A stretch of DNA of 64,000 nt from Romanomermis culicivorax (lineage: Eukaryota; Nematoda; Enoplea; Mermithida; Mermithidae). Location of the stretch: positions 186,001 to 250,000 of the forward strand of contig CAWUHX010000153.1 in the NCBI GenBank assembly GCA_963922205.1. The letters run 5' to 3'. The position numbers and the translations under genes are program-made. Shown here piece after piece: positions 44,830 to 55,748 of the stretch (within the stretch, counting starts at the first letter, position 1; the number at the start of each line of letters is the position of its first letter). The notes under the pieces were generated by a model, which was not told where the DNA came from, did no database searches, and saw only the letters and a list, made by a program, of their open reading frames with translations.

Positions 44830-45530
44830 CAATTGTTTCACTTGGTTGAAAACTTTATACTGTTCACAAACGCAAATGTTTTCATGAGATGGGAAAGGAC
44901 AAAATTATTGAAAAAACACTGGACATAACTGCATCGATACTTAATTAAGTTATTGAAGGAGATTTTCACTTATCAGGTTATTGAAGGAGATTTTCACTTA
45001 TCAGGTTATTGAAGGAGATTTTCAGGGGCACTGTTTGCTGCTCACTGACGGCAATTTTTTGTCATTGGTTACAGTAACAAGTTTACTATACTTCATTCAT
45101 TTTGAAATGATCGATGCAGCGATTCCACGAAAGTAACACTGAAGAAAATAGTAAGCTTATTACTGTAATCAATGAAAGAAGTTTTTCGTTAGTGAGCGGC
45201 AAACAGAACAGCTGGAAATTTCCTTCAATAACCTACTTAAGCGGTTAAAATGTTGGCAGAAGCACTCGGGTATCGACACAGTTTTGTCCAGATCGACAAT
45301 GGACAGGCATGATGTTTTTTCAAGGATTTTGTCCTCTCCCATTGTCATGAACAAATTTAGCGTTTTTCTACAGTATAAAGTTTTCTGCTAAGTATTGCGT
45401 ATCAAGTTGAACTTACATTTTTGGTTTTTGATGCATCTAATTAGATGTTCTATAGTTTTTTTCCATATTGAACTTAATTTCGTCGGATCGTTGCATCGAT
45501 CAATTCAAAATAAATGGAGCATAGAGGAGG
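44830..45530. repeat. Two facing R2 copies with an internal 28-bp triplication
   Basis: Inverse-orientation R2 sequence (44,830 to about 45,080) meets a forward R2 copy (about 45,085-45,525). In the first, TTATTGAAGGAGATTTTCA plus CTTATCAGG is repeated three times in tandem (about 44,947-45,025). The second ends GCATCGATCAATTCAAAATA then AATGGAGCATAG, the shared R2/M2 terminus. Confidence 0.65.
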
Positions 45531-46690
45531 TTTTATTAGTGCGGTATTAATGTTTCAGAATCCATACAAAGACCCGAGTTCACCACTTTCTTTGCCGAAA
45601 CGTCCCGGCGCTAAGAGTAACGTTCCATGACAGGTTACTCATCGTATTATTGTGACTCATTTTCATATGCGAATAATCTGATATTGTTTCCCGAAATTTT
45701 GAAATCTCGCATTTTTTTCTCGTGATTTTTTTGCCATTGACATAACGCAAAATAAATATTCTTATCGTTTGACATTAGTCAGGTGGAGCTCTAAACTCTA
45801 GATTCAGTATTGATCATCATACGTGCCATGTCGATTTGAGGTAGCATTGATGGAACTTGGAAGCTAACAATAAGGCTTGATTCACTAAAATTCTACTCAA
45901 TGTCAGTTATTTTTCCGAAGGATATGCAGCTTAAGGTAAGCTATCTTGACAGAAAAATTGTGATATTCACAGAAATTGAATACAAGCATGAGCAATGGAA
46001 AGCTCATCTACTGAATGGGATTTTTCCGGCTGTGGATATACAGACAGCAATCTGTACAGCCAGGCGGATATCTCTATAGGCAAGCAATCTCTATAGGCAA
46101 GCAGCTATACAGACTAGTTTTTTGGGTTGTGGAAGGGATGGCTGAAATAAACTCGATTTCTCGACGACGTCATGCTTTAAATTAAAAACATACAAATCGT
46201 GGAATCATTTATCCTGAATACATATCTGTATACTCGCATGTTTTAGCATGATAGTCGCCCAGATGATCAAAGAATTTTTCGTTTAAATACGACTGAGGAC
46301 GTGAGATGAATGAAGTGCGGTCATCCGAGTGAGAGTGATCCAAGTGACCAGTAATTACATGACACTTTCTTCAAGAATCGTGCAAATGGTCGCCAAAAGA
46401 TATCGATGGTCATCTGATGTCATCAGGCGCTCTTGCAATTTCCAATCAAGTAGAGACCGGAATCCGGAATTATTTTGTAATATGATGGTCACCCACATAA
46501 ATTTACAATGTCATTCCCTGAACACAAGACTATGAATGAATGACGTGAACAATGTAGGTGTGTTTGACGTGTGATCTCACACCCCTGTGTGACTTCACAC
46601 TGATCACTCAAATACAGACTTCAGAAATCATCGGAATGTTCACCAAAACTTATTCGTGATGTCGTGAGTTCATCCGAGTCACTGGAACTC
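45531..46690. other. No gene seen
   Basis: Unrecognised sequence with a short tandem TCTCTATAGGCAAGCA (two units, about 46,070-46,100) and scattered GTCATCCGAGTGA / GTGATCCAAGTGACC words. Confidence 0.45.
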
Positions 46691-46694
46691 AACG

Positions 46695-47440
46695 AGTGGT
46701 CATTGGTCATTCAAGCAATCATTATAGGTATCGAAAATCATAGAAAATGTCTGAATAACGTTTTCTCGAAACGAATTAAATTTATATCTTTTATGAAAAA
46801 CATTTCCGGTTCCAGTTCGCTCGCCGCATACTGCAGGAACCTGGAATTACGAGAGCTGGCCAGAATCATTATTCGCCGAAACCAGTGGTTGAAGTCGACA
46901 GTTCCTGATATGGCCACAGGGTCGGCTGGAATCGGTCAGATTACTGTGTCTGTTTTAGGCCTAAATCTCAGTTTTTGTTTTTTGATCAGTGAAAATAATG
47001 ATGAATAAGTTTGTTGACTCTCTTAATAGACACCAGTTGATCAAAACTGGGACCAAGGGGACCATTGGTCATTCGAGTGATTGGGGATATCTTGAGTCAC
47101 TCGGGTGACTTTGGACCAGCTGACAGCATCAAGAGGCGTTCCGATAATTTCTATGATTTTCGATAGAATAATTATTTGAATGACTAAACTCCATTTATAT
47201 CGAAATGATCGATGCAGCGGTCGGAGTTTCGGCAAACGCAGCCTAACGATCAGGAAACCAATTTTAATAACCTCGAATAGGTTGAAAAAAGAGATCATCA
47301 AGGAGTCTGTATCATAAAAAAAAATCGAACAGTCAACAAGCCCTCCATAATTTTAATAAAGGACGGCTGCGATCTTGTTGCATCGATAACTGCAAAATGA
47401 ACGGAGTATAGTAGTCATTCGAACGACCTCGGATAACCTG
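46695..47440. repeat. Inverted-repeat element with GTCACTCGGGTGAC-type ends, interrupted by an M2 MITE
   Basis: The left part (GGTCATTCAAGCAATCATTA, TATCGAAAATCATAGAAA) is inverted at about 47,140-47,185 (TTTCTATGATTTTCGATA, ATTATTTGAATGAC). The inverted repeat resumes with GTCATTCGAACGACC after the M2 insertion (47,185-47,411). The 114-codon frame at 46,664-47,008 lies across the left arm and loop and has no domain. Confidence 0.55.
47185..47411. mobile_element. MITE family M2 copy inside another inverted-repeat element
   Basis: TAAACTCCATTTATATCGAA, GATCGATGCAGCGG, GTTTCGGCAAACGCAGCC, closing GAACGGAGTATAG. The host sequence GAATGAC / GTCATTCG continues on each side, showing that it inserted into the surrounding repeat. 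Confidence 0.75.
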
Positions 47441-47561
47441 AAGACACCATAAAAAAGTTCGGGTGAACATTTCTACGACATTTAATGAAATCGTCATCTG
47501 AGGGATCAGTGGGGTCATTTGCGTCATACGGATGATCTTACGTCTTTTTGCACTATCGGAT

Positions 47562-47803
47562 ATTTTTTATAAAATGCTTGTAATCGGAAAAAATAACAGA
47601 AAATAGGTCCGCCCATAAAACCGTTTGCACAAAGCTTTTTTTGTATGATTTTTTACATAAAAATTCTAAGGGTTAGTCTAGTGGGCTCGTAAGATTTCAA
47701 TCCTATGCAGCGTGCCTCATAGAAAAATGGCATGAATATGGAATAGTACTTGCTTTTCACTCTCAAATTTACCAACATTACAAGAAAAATAGACTGTAGT
47801 CTC
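47562..47803. mobile_element. MITE family M3 copy
   Basis: Left TTTTTTATAAAATGCTTGTA, right AAAAATAGACTGTAGT; interior ACAAAGCTTTTT and AATCCTATGCAG as in other copies. Non-coding. Confidence 0.6.
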
Positions 47804-48887
47804 TTGTTAAAGATATGCCATTGGTCACCCGGCCGACCAGAACATGGCTGTGAGGAACGACACTTTTCGAAAATGACCTGCATGCAAAAAATGTGAACTT
47901 TGAGCATCAAGAGATCGAGTTTACTGCAGGCATTAGACTCTCACTTGTCATCATAGAGGACTGAGCAGTCCATTTCTTGTGTAACACGTGAATTAGACTG
48001 AAATAGAGGTACTCCTGATAGCATCAATTATCTCGATGACAGTTAAAAGCTGGATCACAGAGTCAAAAAATTCGTACTCGGGATATAATTTAGCATAAGG
48101 AAAGTCAAACTTCGTCGCACAGATACCCTCAAACCGAAGATACAGATGATCGCATGCGCAAATGCAGCAAGGCGTCAGATGCAACTCTATAAAATAAAAA
48201 AGCTACAGTAAACTATAGTTTCAGGGTATTTCGCTCCAGAACCTAATTTCTCGTGATATACTCGACCATTTTGAATGATTTTTGCACCGAATTGCGCTAA
48301 AAGACATTATACAATTTGTGAGGCTATGCCGTCTACAGCACTTTTTTACAGCACCTAGTTATTTTATTAGCCAGATCGTTCTCTCTATCGCTAGAAATTT
48401 CAAAATAGTGTCGGGGAAGCTCATTCACATCGCCATAACATGAATGCACAAGAAGGACGTGCCTGAAACTCAAAAACACTTACCTCTCTGGAGAAGTCAA
48501 GACTTATCAGCTGGCTTGCATTGTTCGTAAAGATAATAATGCGAGTAAAAGATAATTACATGCTCGCATCGTTCAGTTTAAGTATTATTTGGAATATGAA
48601 AGTAAATCTTTGTCATATGCGTGTTTTGAAGAAACGTACGGAACACAGAAGATGAGCGTGGGGAATGCTGTAGATCAGGACACTCGGAATGTCGAATGGA
48701 TTTCATGCAACAATGATCAAACACAGGAGATTGACAGGCTCATTTAGAGTGCTATGTCAATTTATCCACAGAACGTCCCTTAATTGTTCAAGGTTTTTGG
48801 ATGGCGAAACTGGGAGTGCACTAGCTTACCCCTCCAGGAGTTGAACCAGAATACTCAGACTGTTTTCCAAATAGTTTGACTCAACCT
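47804..48887. other. No gene seen
   Basis: Unrecognised sequence; only short motif-free frames on either strand. Confidence 0.45.
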
Positions 48888-49117
48888 ACAGTTTGTTTTT
48901 CTAGAAATGCTTCTAAATAATGAAAGTGGAAAGCAGGTAGTATTTTAGATTTTTACGATTTTCTGATAAATGATATATCGTATAGGACTGGAAATTTGTG
49001 AACCTATAGCAATAACCTTTAACAATTTTTCGAGCGAAATATTTTACAGTAACAGCCCTATGTAAATGATTTTGTCGACAGTTCTGATTTGTGTCACTTT
49101 TCTATTTGGAAGCATTT
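48888..49117. mobile_element. MITE family M3 copy, split by Gypsy element 2
   Basis: CTACAGTTTGTTTTTCTAGA and AATGCTTCTAAATAATGAAA at the left; the right end (TTTCTATTTGGAAGCATTTT) is cut by the LTR at 49,118 and continues at 60,471 with ATTTTATAAGAAACAGACTA. The uninterrupted form occurs in other M3 copies (e.g. about 60,810), confirming the insertion point. Confidence 0.8.
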
Positions 49118-50256
49118 TGTCACGTGCCGACGAATTTCGCCCAGCATCAGGTGATTCACATCATATTTTTTTCATTATGTTTTTCACCACGTTTTGTTTC
49201 ACAGTAACTTACACTAATTTTACGTTTCGTTTTTATAATTTTTACATGCATTTTCTGTGTGTACTTTTTATGTTTCGTTTCTGTTTTACTTTCGCACTTT
49301 TATTTCTGTTACAATTTGTTATTTTTCCGTTGTACATGTAGACTACGGTATGTAACCCACTAGTCAGAATTTCCATTAAAGATAAGCTCTCCGAGCTCAT
49401 CACTGCAATTGGAGCACAATGTGCACCTCTTATCAGTAAAAACTAGGGACGTTTTGCAATGTGAAACGCCTAGTTGGAAATTCTCACTAGATGACTTTCC
49501 TATGTTGAGCATGGAGAGTGAAAATTCGCCCCAGTGCTTAACGTAGTGAACTGGAAAATGTCTATGTGACCATAGGCATCTTCTGCAGCAATTTCCACTG
49601 CAGAAGTTAGCTTGGGTGTGGCCTACCTCTGCCCAAGGCATGCTGTAGATTACGGGGCCCTTTAAAAGGGCCTGTTTTGTTAATTTTGCACTCATTTTTG
49701 GGCCTAAACCGTCTTCTGCGTTTTTAGCTTACAACTCTACGTTCATCAACGTCGTTTATTATAAATTTGCATATTGTACCTTCTCAGGGGTTATTATTGT
49801 TGAGGGTATATTTGTGGGAATCCTCCTTAAGCCAGTGTTCCCATGAGAGTACCCTCAGTTGAGAAAGCCCTGGGACCCTTAAGGTCAGGGCCAATTAGGG
49901 GATTTAGGTTGACAACCGGGTCCCCTACAGTAAGCCATTCCATGAATGGCACTGTCCCTCATTCTCAGTGAATGAGGACTAGGGATTGCCACCCATGACT
50001 GGGCTGCGTTGTCCATTATTCTACAGCTGAACCCTAGGACAAGGCGGAGGTACACCATAGGTTTTCCTGTGGTAGTACCAGCTGGGTTAGGTTCCCAAAC
50101 TGAATATATTAACGGAGCCACCCGACGAGGTCACAGCATGTCTCCTAGAGTGTCGTCACCATATTTCCTATGGGATATGGTATGGGTTTTCCCATCAATG
50201 TGACTGATCACCAATCTACTTAATGTGACATGGCTCCCTAATCAGTTAATGTGACA
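49118..50256 (+). repeat. 5' LTR of Gypsy element 2 (1,139 bp)
   Basis: Starts TGTCACGTGCCGACG and ends AGTTAATGTGACA, with an internal near-repeat CTTAATGTGACATGGCTCCC just before the end. An antisense 111-codon frame (49,360-49,695) and a 78-codon frame (49,885-50,121) are both retained in the other LTR. The first ~180 bp are much more divergent between LTRs than the rest. Confidence 0.95.
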
Positions 50257-50274
50257 TGGCGAGGCTGGAAAATC
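50257..50274 (+). other. Primer-binding site of Gypsy element 2
   Basis: TGGCGAGGCTGGAAAATC follows the 5' LTR with no gap. TGG complements a tRNA CCA end. The tRNA species was not identified. Confidence 0.78.
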
Positions 50275-50319
50275 GACCTTTAAGTCTGGCTTCACAGCTC
50301 TTAGTAATGAACCTTTTAC

Positions 50320-50460
50320 CCTTTTGAGTGGAGACACCTCTTTCAATTCGGTAAAATTTCAGTTTGAGTGGGGAAACCTCTCTCAAATCATGAGAATAAC
50401 AACTTGAGTGGCGTAACCTCTCTCAGGTCAGCTGATTCGCATTCTGAGTGGGACTACTGA
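50320..50460 (+). repeat. Leader hairpin array A, exact 40-nt period
   Basis: TTGAGTGGGGAAACCTCTCTCAA and variants begin at 50,324, 50,364 and 50,404, with a decayed fourth CTGAGTGGGACTA at 50,444. Each folds as TTGAG-GGGG / CC-CTC-TCAA with a short A-rich loop. Constant spacing and conserved pairing point to an RNA structure in the element's leader. Confidence 0.75.
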
Positions 50461-51600
50461 CCCTTAGGATGATCTTTTGCCCTCATGTAAGTCGGATACG
50501 CCCTTAAGCAGGTACACTGCCCCTTAGGTCGGAAATGGCTCTTATGTTCGAGTTTCATGGCCAACTCAGACAGCGCCACATTTGAGTAGAGTTTCATTAC
50601 TGTAAGTCAGGATTAGCCTCAACAAGTGATCAAATTAATGATTCTTGTGTGTAATTTATCACCTTATGAGTGTTGTACCACCCCTAAGCTTTAATAAATC
50701 CCCTGGCCTTAGTTTTTCCCCCGGAGTCGATCCCCAAGAGTCAAAATTTCCCAGAGTTGAGTTTTAAATAGAGTATTCTGCCTAAATCTCCTCTGAGCTT
50801 TTTTTCTTTTTATTTTTCTTTTTCCATTCTCTTTAAATTGGGCCTTCCTCCACTGCTTGTGATCTGATAGGTTACTGTACCGCTGTATGGCTATTTGGTT
50901 ACAGTATGACTGTGATTTGCAAGTACTCTGACTACAGTATACCTGGGTACAGGAACTTGAGTATCACAGCCCATGAGGTTTTACAGCCCCTGAGGGTTCC
51001 GGGATCTCCGATCATGAGATACAGTACTCCTTCGGCTCTTGATTCTGGACTTCAAGTGTGGTCCTGATTTGTTATTTGTGTCCGGTATTTGTGTCAACAC
51101 ACTTTTTCAAAATTTTTCTTATCTTCATTGAGCACTGGCCAAGTTGCTCATTTTCCAGCCAAACAAGCCAAAATCATACTGTTGACACATATAACACTGT
51201 ACTTAGCAGATCACATTGCTTATCTTTTTGGCCTCAAATTTTATTTTTATTTGCTTTACTTTTTATTTTCTCTGTCATCTATACGTAATGTGTGACACCA
51301 ATTATAATAACTCTTTCACCCAATAAAATTTTCTTATCTCAAAAATCAACTCAAATAAAAACTAATAACCTATTTTCTCTTCTTTCTAAACAAACAAATT
51401 AAAATTTTTATCCTTTTCCTTTCTACTAAATCAAACATTATTAATTCAAAAAAAAAAATAATTTTTTTTTTACCGGTCACACATACGTCATAGTTGGCAA
51501 ACCTTCAGTAGGTCATTATTATTATTTTTTCACGTACTGTACGGTCTTCTTTCTCTTCTGTCTCTATGGGTAATTGTGTGTGGTGATGACCTTGCCGATC
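50461..51600 (+). other. Leader of Gypsy element 2, no coding seen
   Basis: Pyrimidine-rich, with repeated CCCTTA(A/G)G words (50,460-50,540), a T-rich stretch and poly-A tract at about 51,440-51,475. Short frames have no motif. Confidence 0.6.
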
Positions 51601-51604
51601 GTGA

Positions 51605-52300
51605 CCTTTGACGTCAGCAACAACAGCCTACTGTGTTGTTGCTATGAGGTGATGTGTCTTAGGGACCCTACCTCATATGTCCACGACTACCTCACATGGG
51701 TCTGCAACAGCTGCATCCCTTGCTGTTGCTTTAAGGGGTGGGTGGCCCTCCGGCTCTACCTCTGACGTCAGCAATGGCAATGTAACATGTTGTTTATGCG
51801 GGATGGTGACCGTACGGCATTATTTCTCTAATGTCTGCAACAGCAAAGGTTCGTGTTGTTGCACTAGGACTGGTCGGGTATACCAGTTCCAGTCTTTGAT
51901 GTCAGCAACAACAATGCTATGTGTTGTTGTTCGGAGATGTGAGGCCTTACAAACCGCACATCTGACATCTGCAACAACTGCATCTCTTATCATTGCTGTA
52001 GGGTAACTGAAACCCAGCTATTACCTTTGGACGTCAGCAGGGCCCTACCCACTGATGTCCGCAATGATAATATTTCTATTCCAGTATTGGAATTGAGATT
52101 TTACAGTCCTATTCTGGCGTCAGCAATGGCAATGCTCCATGTTTCCGTAAGGGGTCTGTGGCCATAGGCTCTTACCTTTTGGTGTTCATACTGCAATATG
52201 AGACTATGGCACTTACATCCCAGTCACCTGAGGTCAGCACCGAGTGTGTGGTGGTGTATATCACATCATTTGATGTCAGCACCGGGTTACTGTGGGTTTA
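51605..52300 (+). repeat. Leader hairpin array B, GTC(A/T)GCAACAACA units
   Basis: About eleven to twelve occurrences of GTCAGCA or GTCTGCA, alternating, spaced about 25-100 nt (about 51,613, 51,700, 51,766, 51,833, 51,901, 51,960, 52,033, 52,055, 52,119, 52,223, 52,273). Four carry an obvious downstream complement: GCAACAACA (51,617-51,625) with TGTTGTTGC (51,634-51,642), GCAACAGC (51,704) with GCTGTTGC (51,722), and similar pairs at 51,837/51,857 and 51,905/51,922. Later units have lost the partner. A related CAGCAACTCCA appears twice downstream of pol (about 59,118 and 59,160). Confidence 0.75.
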
Positions 52301-54131
52301 CAAGATGCCACTTGAGTCATAAGTCATTGCTGGAATATGACCCTCTCACCTACGGCTCTTGTCCACAAGTTGCGTCTGCATATCACTGATGCCTGGGAAA
52401 CATCAGTTGACATGCTCACTCAGCCTGAGATGGACTCGTTCTGTGATACTGATCAGGTTGTCCACCCGGGTAGCGGCACTGATTGATCAGCACGTGACCA
52501 CCTTCAAAGCTTTAACTGCAGGTTTGAACGGGTTACACTCAGCCTCAGCTGGGTCGGTTGTTCAACTTACGCAACAGTTAGGCATTTGCAGTCCGTACTG
52601 CCTGTGTCTAACAATTGCAAGGGTTGACAACTTTCCTGTAAATTTCTTATCTAGTTTCTCACATTTCTTTCTCATCTATGATCTTCTTTAGTGTTTTTGC
52701 CGGAATAATTCCTCAGGAATTACGGCACAGCCACTGGTTGGGCCTAAAGTGTAAAAGGCCCTTCTGTAATCATTCCTTACACTCAAATGCCTTCGTTAGC
52801 TTTCCTAATAATGTCGGCACTAGAGTCACCCATTAATCCTGAGTCGGCCTCCGTTGGTTGTCCATATAGCATAATACCGCTAGTCCGCCTAAGCGAAGGT
52901 GTTCGAGTCCGCCTAAACACATTACAACTGAGTCCGCCTTAGCTCCTCACTTTACACTCATTTAATCGAGACAGACTGTACCCCTGATCTCAAGATGCTT
53001 TGAGCTCCGCCTCCAATCATAGGATGAAGCCTGCATATCCCCACCTCCATTAGGCACAGCTGGGACAAGGACCCCCATGCCACCCATTTACTGACTGAGT
53101 GTGTCAGAATAGCACCTTGGTACCTGGTGCTCTTGCCTCCAACTGGTGACCTAGGGAGCCTCACTTCATCTCAGTGATTGGAATCCTGGCCACCAGCTGT
53201 ATATAATGCTCCTAGAGAGCTTCCGCTCTGTTCAAAACGTGCCTTCCCGTTTTGGGCACCGTTTTAAAATACATGCGAATGTCGTCCCCATGGGAACCTC
53301 CTGTCTAGTCATCACACTTTTCAGAGATCACTATTGCTCCTAGTGAGTGAGGCTGATTGCGTAATAGCGCATTCCCTTTCCGTAGTCTGGTGTGTAAACT
53401 AATTTTGTCCCTATCTATTTACACCCACTAAGTTTACTTTAAGTTGTCCCCCTTTACTCATTAATTCTTAATCTACTTCAAACGCTACTCCTGGTGAGTA
53501 GGACTTTGCCCGTTTTGAGTTCTCCCATATCCAAGGTTTTGTAAACTAGCACAACAGACTAAACCTCCAAATAAAATTCCCTTTTGGGCAGGTATATCCA
53601 TACTCACGAGTCCTCTCTCGTCCTTCTTTTCGGTTGGGAAACCACCATTTCATTCAAAATTTATTCACTTTTGGTTTAAACCACTTGGGCCTAGCCCCAT
53701 TTTTTCTTCACTAAAGTTTGGGACATATAATTTCCCTCTCTTTACATATGGGTTACCCCCTCTCTAAGTACATAGGTGACCAGATAAATTCCCTTCTGAG
53801 TCAGCCTATCTCTCTGGCCATTCTGAGAGCTAAAACCTTATTCTTTTCTAGTCCCATGGTTGAGTGGTTGCTAGTTATTGTAAAGAACAAGCGTTAAAGC
53901 CTCAAAAACGCCGTCACATAAACCATCTCATAATTCCCGCGCCTCTTCGCCGGGAGACCACAAGAGTAACACTTACCTCATTTTCACAAAATAGAGACAC
54001 CTAGACGTTCCTGCTGTCTCAGTTCTAGTTTTAAAAAGACCAGTGAGCCTCTCTCTATTCAGTTTGATCAAATAGCTTCACAGGCACGATTATCAGTCTT
54101 AGCGACCTTACAGGAAGATGAACCCTCAACT
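52301..54131 (+). other. Leader of Gypsy element 2, distal part
   Basis: No coding pattern. GAGTCGGCCTCCG / GTCCGCCTAAGC / GAGTCCGCCTTAGC words recur at about 52,842-52,945. The remainder is pyrimidine-rich (CTCTCTC, CCCCTTT). Together with arrays A and B this gives an unusually long 3.9 kb between LTR and gag. Confidence 0.6.
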
Positions 54132-54644
54132 ATGAAGTCAGAAATTGATCTACCTTCACAGATTGAGAATAAGGTCCAAGCTGCATTTGAGAATGTCCTT
54201 GGACCGCTCAACCAAAAGCTGGAGGCTACAAATGGTAGAAGGCACCCTCCTGAGTCCAGCTTCATGGCCCCTCCTGCCTTTTCGGGCACTTTTGGTGAGT
54301 CTATAATGGATTTTATATCTCACTTGACCTGCTTCTTTACACTTCAAGGGGTAACAGAAACAGATCATGCATATAAAATCGTGTTTCTGGAGTCTTGCCT
54401 AACATGTCCTGCTCTTGCATCCTATCGGGACTTTAGCAGTGGTACTCCGCAGCCTACCCGCTACGAAGAGTTCACCGCTTTTCTAAGGAAAGACTTTCCG
54501 GTAGGGCGTGACTCAGATCTGCATCAGCAGTTGATCCAAGATCATCTGCAGAAGCCGACTGAGTCTGCGATAGTCTATCTTGAGCACCTTACGGGACTGT
54601 CCAGGGTGGCTTATCCAGATCTTGCGACTGACATTAGGGATTAG
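54132..54644 (+). pseudogene. Gag (capsid part) of Gypsy element 2
   Basis: 170 codons from the ATG at 54,132. The first ~60 residues look like an N-terminal helix followed by a Pro/Ser linker; then FSGTFGESIMDFISHLTCFF and KIVFLESCLTCPALASY, the helical pattern of Gypsy capsid, and YEEFTAFLRKDFPVGRDSDL near the C-terminal capsid domain. It ends at a TAG (54,645) where the capsid would be expected to continue; the next ~95 bp still read as capsid-like (LRGLKPVLRD) in the same frame. No zinc knuckle is found downstream: the Ser/Arg-rich stretch that follows may replace the nucleocapsid. An earlier ATG at 54,117 is followed at once by a stop. Confidence 0.82.
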
Positions 54645-54739
54645 ATCATTAAACGTATCTTTCTGAGGGGGCTGAAACCAGTCCTCCGGGATAGTATTAA
54701 GTTAAGGGAGTTTACAACTCTTGAAGCTGTCAGTCGAAT

Positions 54740-55661
54740 GTGATAGAACTGCCACTTCTACTGACAGCAGCTGAGATTGATCAGGTCGTACACTGGTGGG
54801 AGAACACACATTCACTATCAAGGGCCTCCCATAGTTCCGGGTCTCGATCAAGATCGAGGACTTCGTCCATTTCTCGGCCACCCTTGGGGGCTTCCTCTGT
54901 CGCCTCATCATGTGGGTCAACCAGACGTAGTCCGACCTCTTCTAGATGGGCCAGTCGTCATTTAATGGCCAGGTCAGGGTCAGGTTGCCCTCGACCCCCA
55001 CCTGGAAATTCTCCAGTTACACTAGAGAAGGGCCGGTTCTGCGAGCCTAGTGATTCAGATGCACCTGCATCCCCTGTGCTAGAGGTGCCACCACTCTCTG
55101 ATACAGAAATTGGATCATTAGGAGCTACTCAGAGCTCAGGAGAGCGATCAGATCATGTGCTTACTGTACAGGTTCATTCCACTCCTTGGACCAATCCAGA
55201 ATCATTGGTTGGTTATGCTCTGGTAGGGTTACTCCGACCTACCGGTTTACCAATACCGAAGCGAACCGATGCCCCTGAGTCGAGTTTTGGTGACTCTACA
55301 CCTGATCCAGGTCATGTAGTGTCAGCCTTCTACCCCACTGAAATAAGGACCCCTCATATCAGAGTTCTACTGAACAATTGGGTGGAAGCCAAAGCTCTAA
55401 TTGATACAGGAGCGGTTTTCTCGCTTCTGGATCACAAGTTGGCAGTCCAGTTACCCAACTTGGTACTCACAGAGACTAGAGCTTGCTTTAACAATAGCAG
55501 CCAATGGGTCTCCGATTCTACTGCTAGGCGCTGCCTATGTCACGGTGACAGTGGCTGATGTCTCTGAACGGATTCAGGTCCAGATTCAAGAGAATTGTTC
55601 AGCTGAACTAGTCTTGGGGACGAACTTCCTCGGACGGTTCAATTATGTCAGCTTGAACTGA
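54740..55661 (+). pseudogene. Ser/Arg-rich nucleocapsid-like segment and protease of Gypsy element 2
   Basis: The frame from 54,740 begins with a Ser/Arg-rich stretch (SHSSGSRSRSRTSSISRP), basic enough to bind RNA, then an acidic region and ALIDTGAVFSLLDHKL at about 55,396, the DTG active site of retropepsin. Near 55,480 reading must pass to the frame of 55,401-55,661, which carries ELVLGTNFLGRFNYVSL, the conserved second half of the protease. One frameshift therefore breaks the domain. Gag-to-protease spacing is about 700 bp. A programmed shift between gag (frame of 54,132) and this frame is possible but the later shift back argues for simple decay. Confidence 0.88.
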
Positions 55662-55748
55662 GAGAAATCCTTTCTTCAGTTCAAGGAGCCTCAAGTTCAG
55701 TGTGAGGGCCTCATTCACAATCCTCCCTCCGCTCGAGGTGCACTGCCC

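Noticed and set aside
46664..47008. 114-codon frame
   Set aside because: Runs through one arm and the loop of an inverted-repeat element and resembles nothing known.
50257..54131. Decayed env or other gene in the long leader of Gypsy element 2
   Set aside because: No consistent coding frame, sequons or membrane segment could be followed; the structure is dominated by hairpin repeats and pyrimidine-rich sequence.
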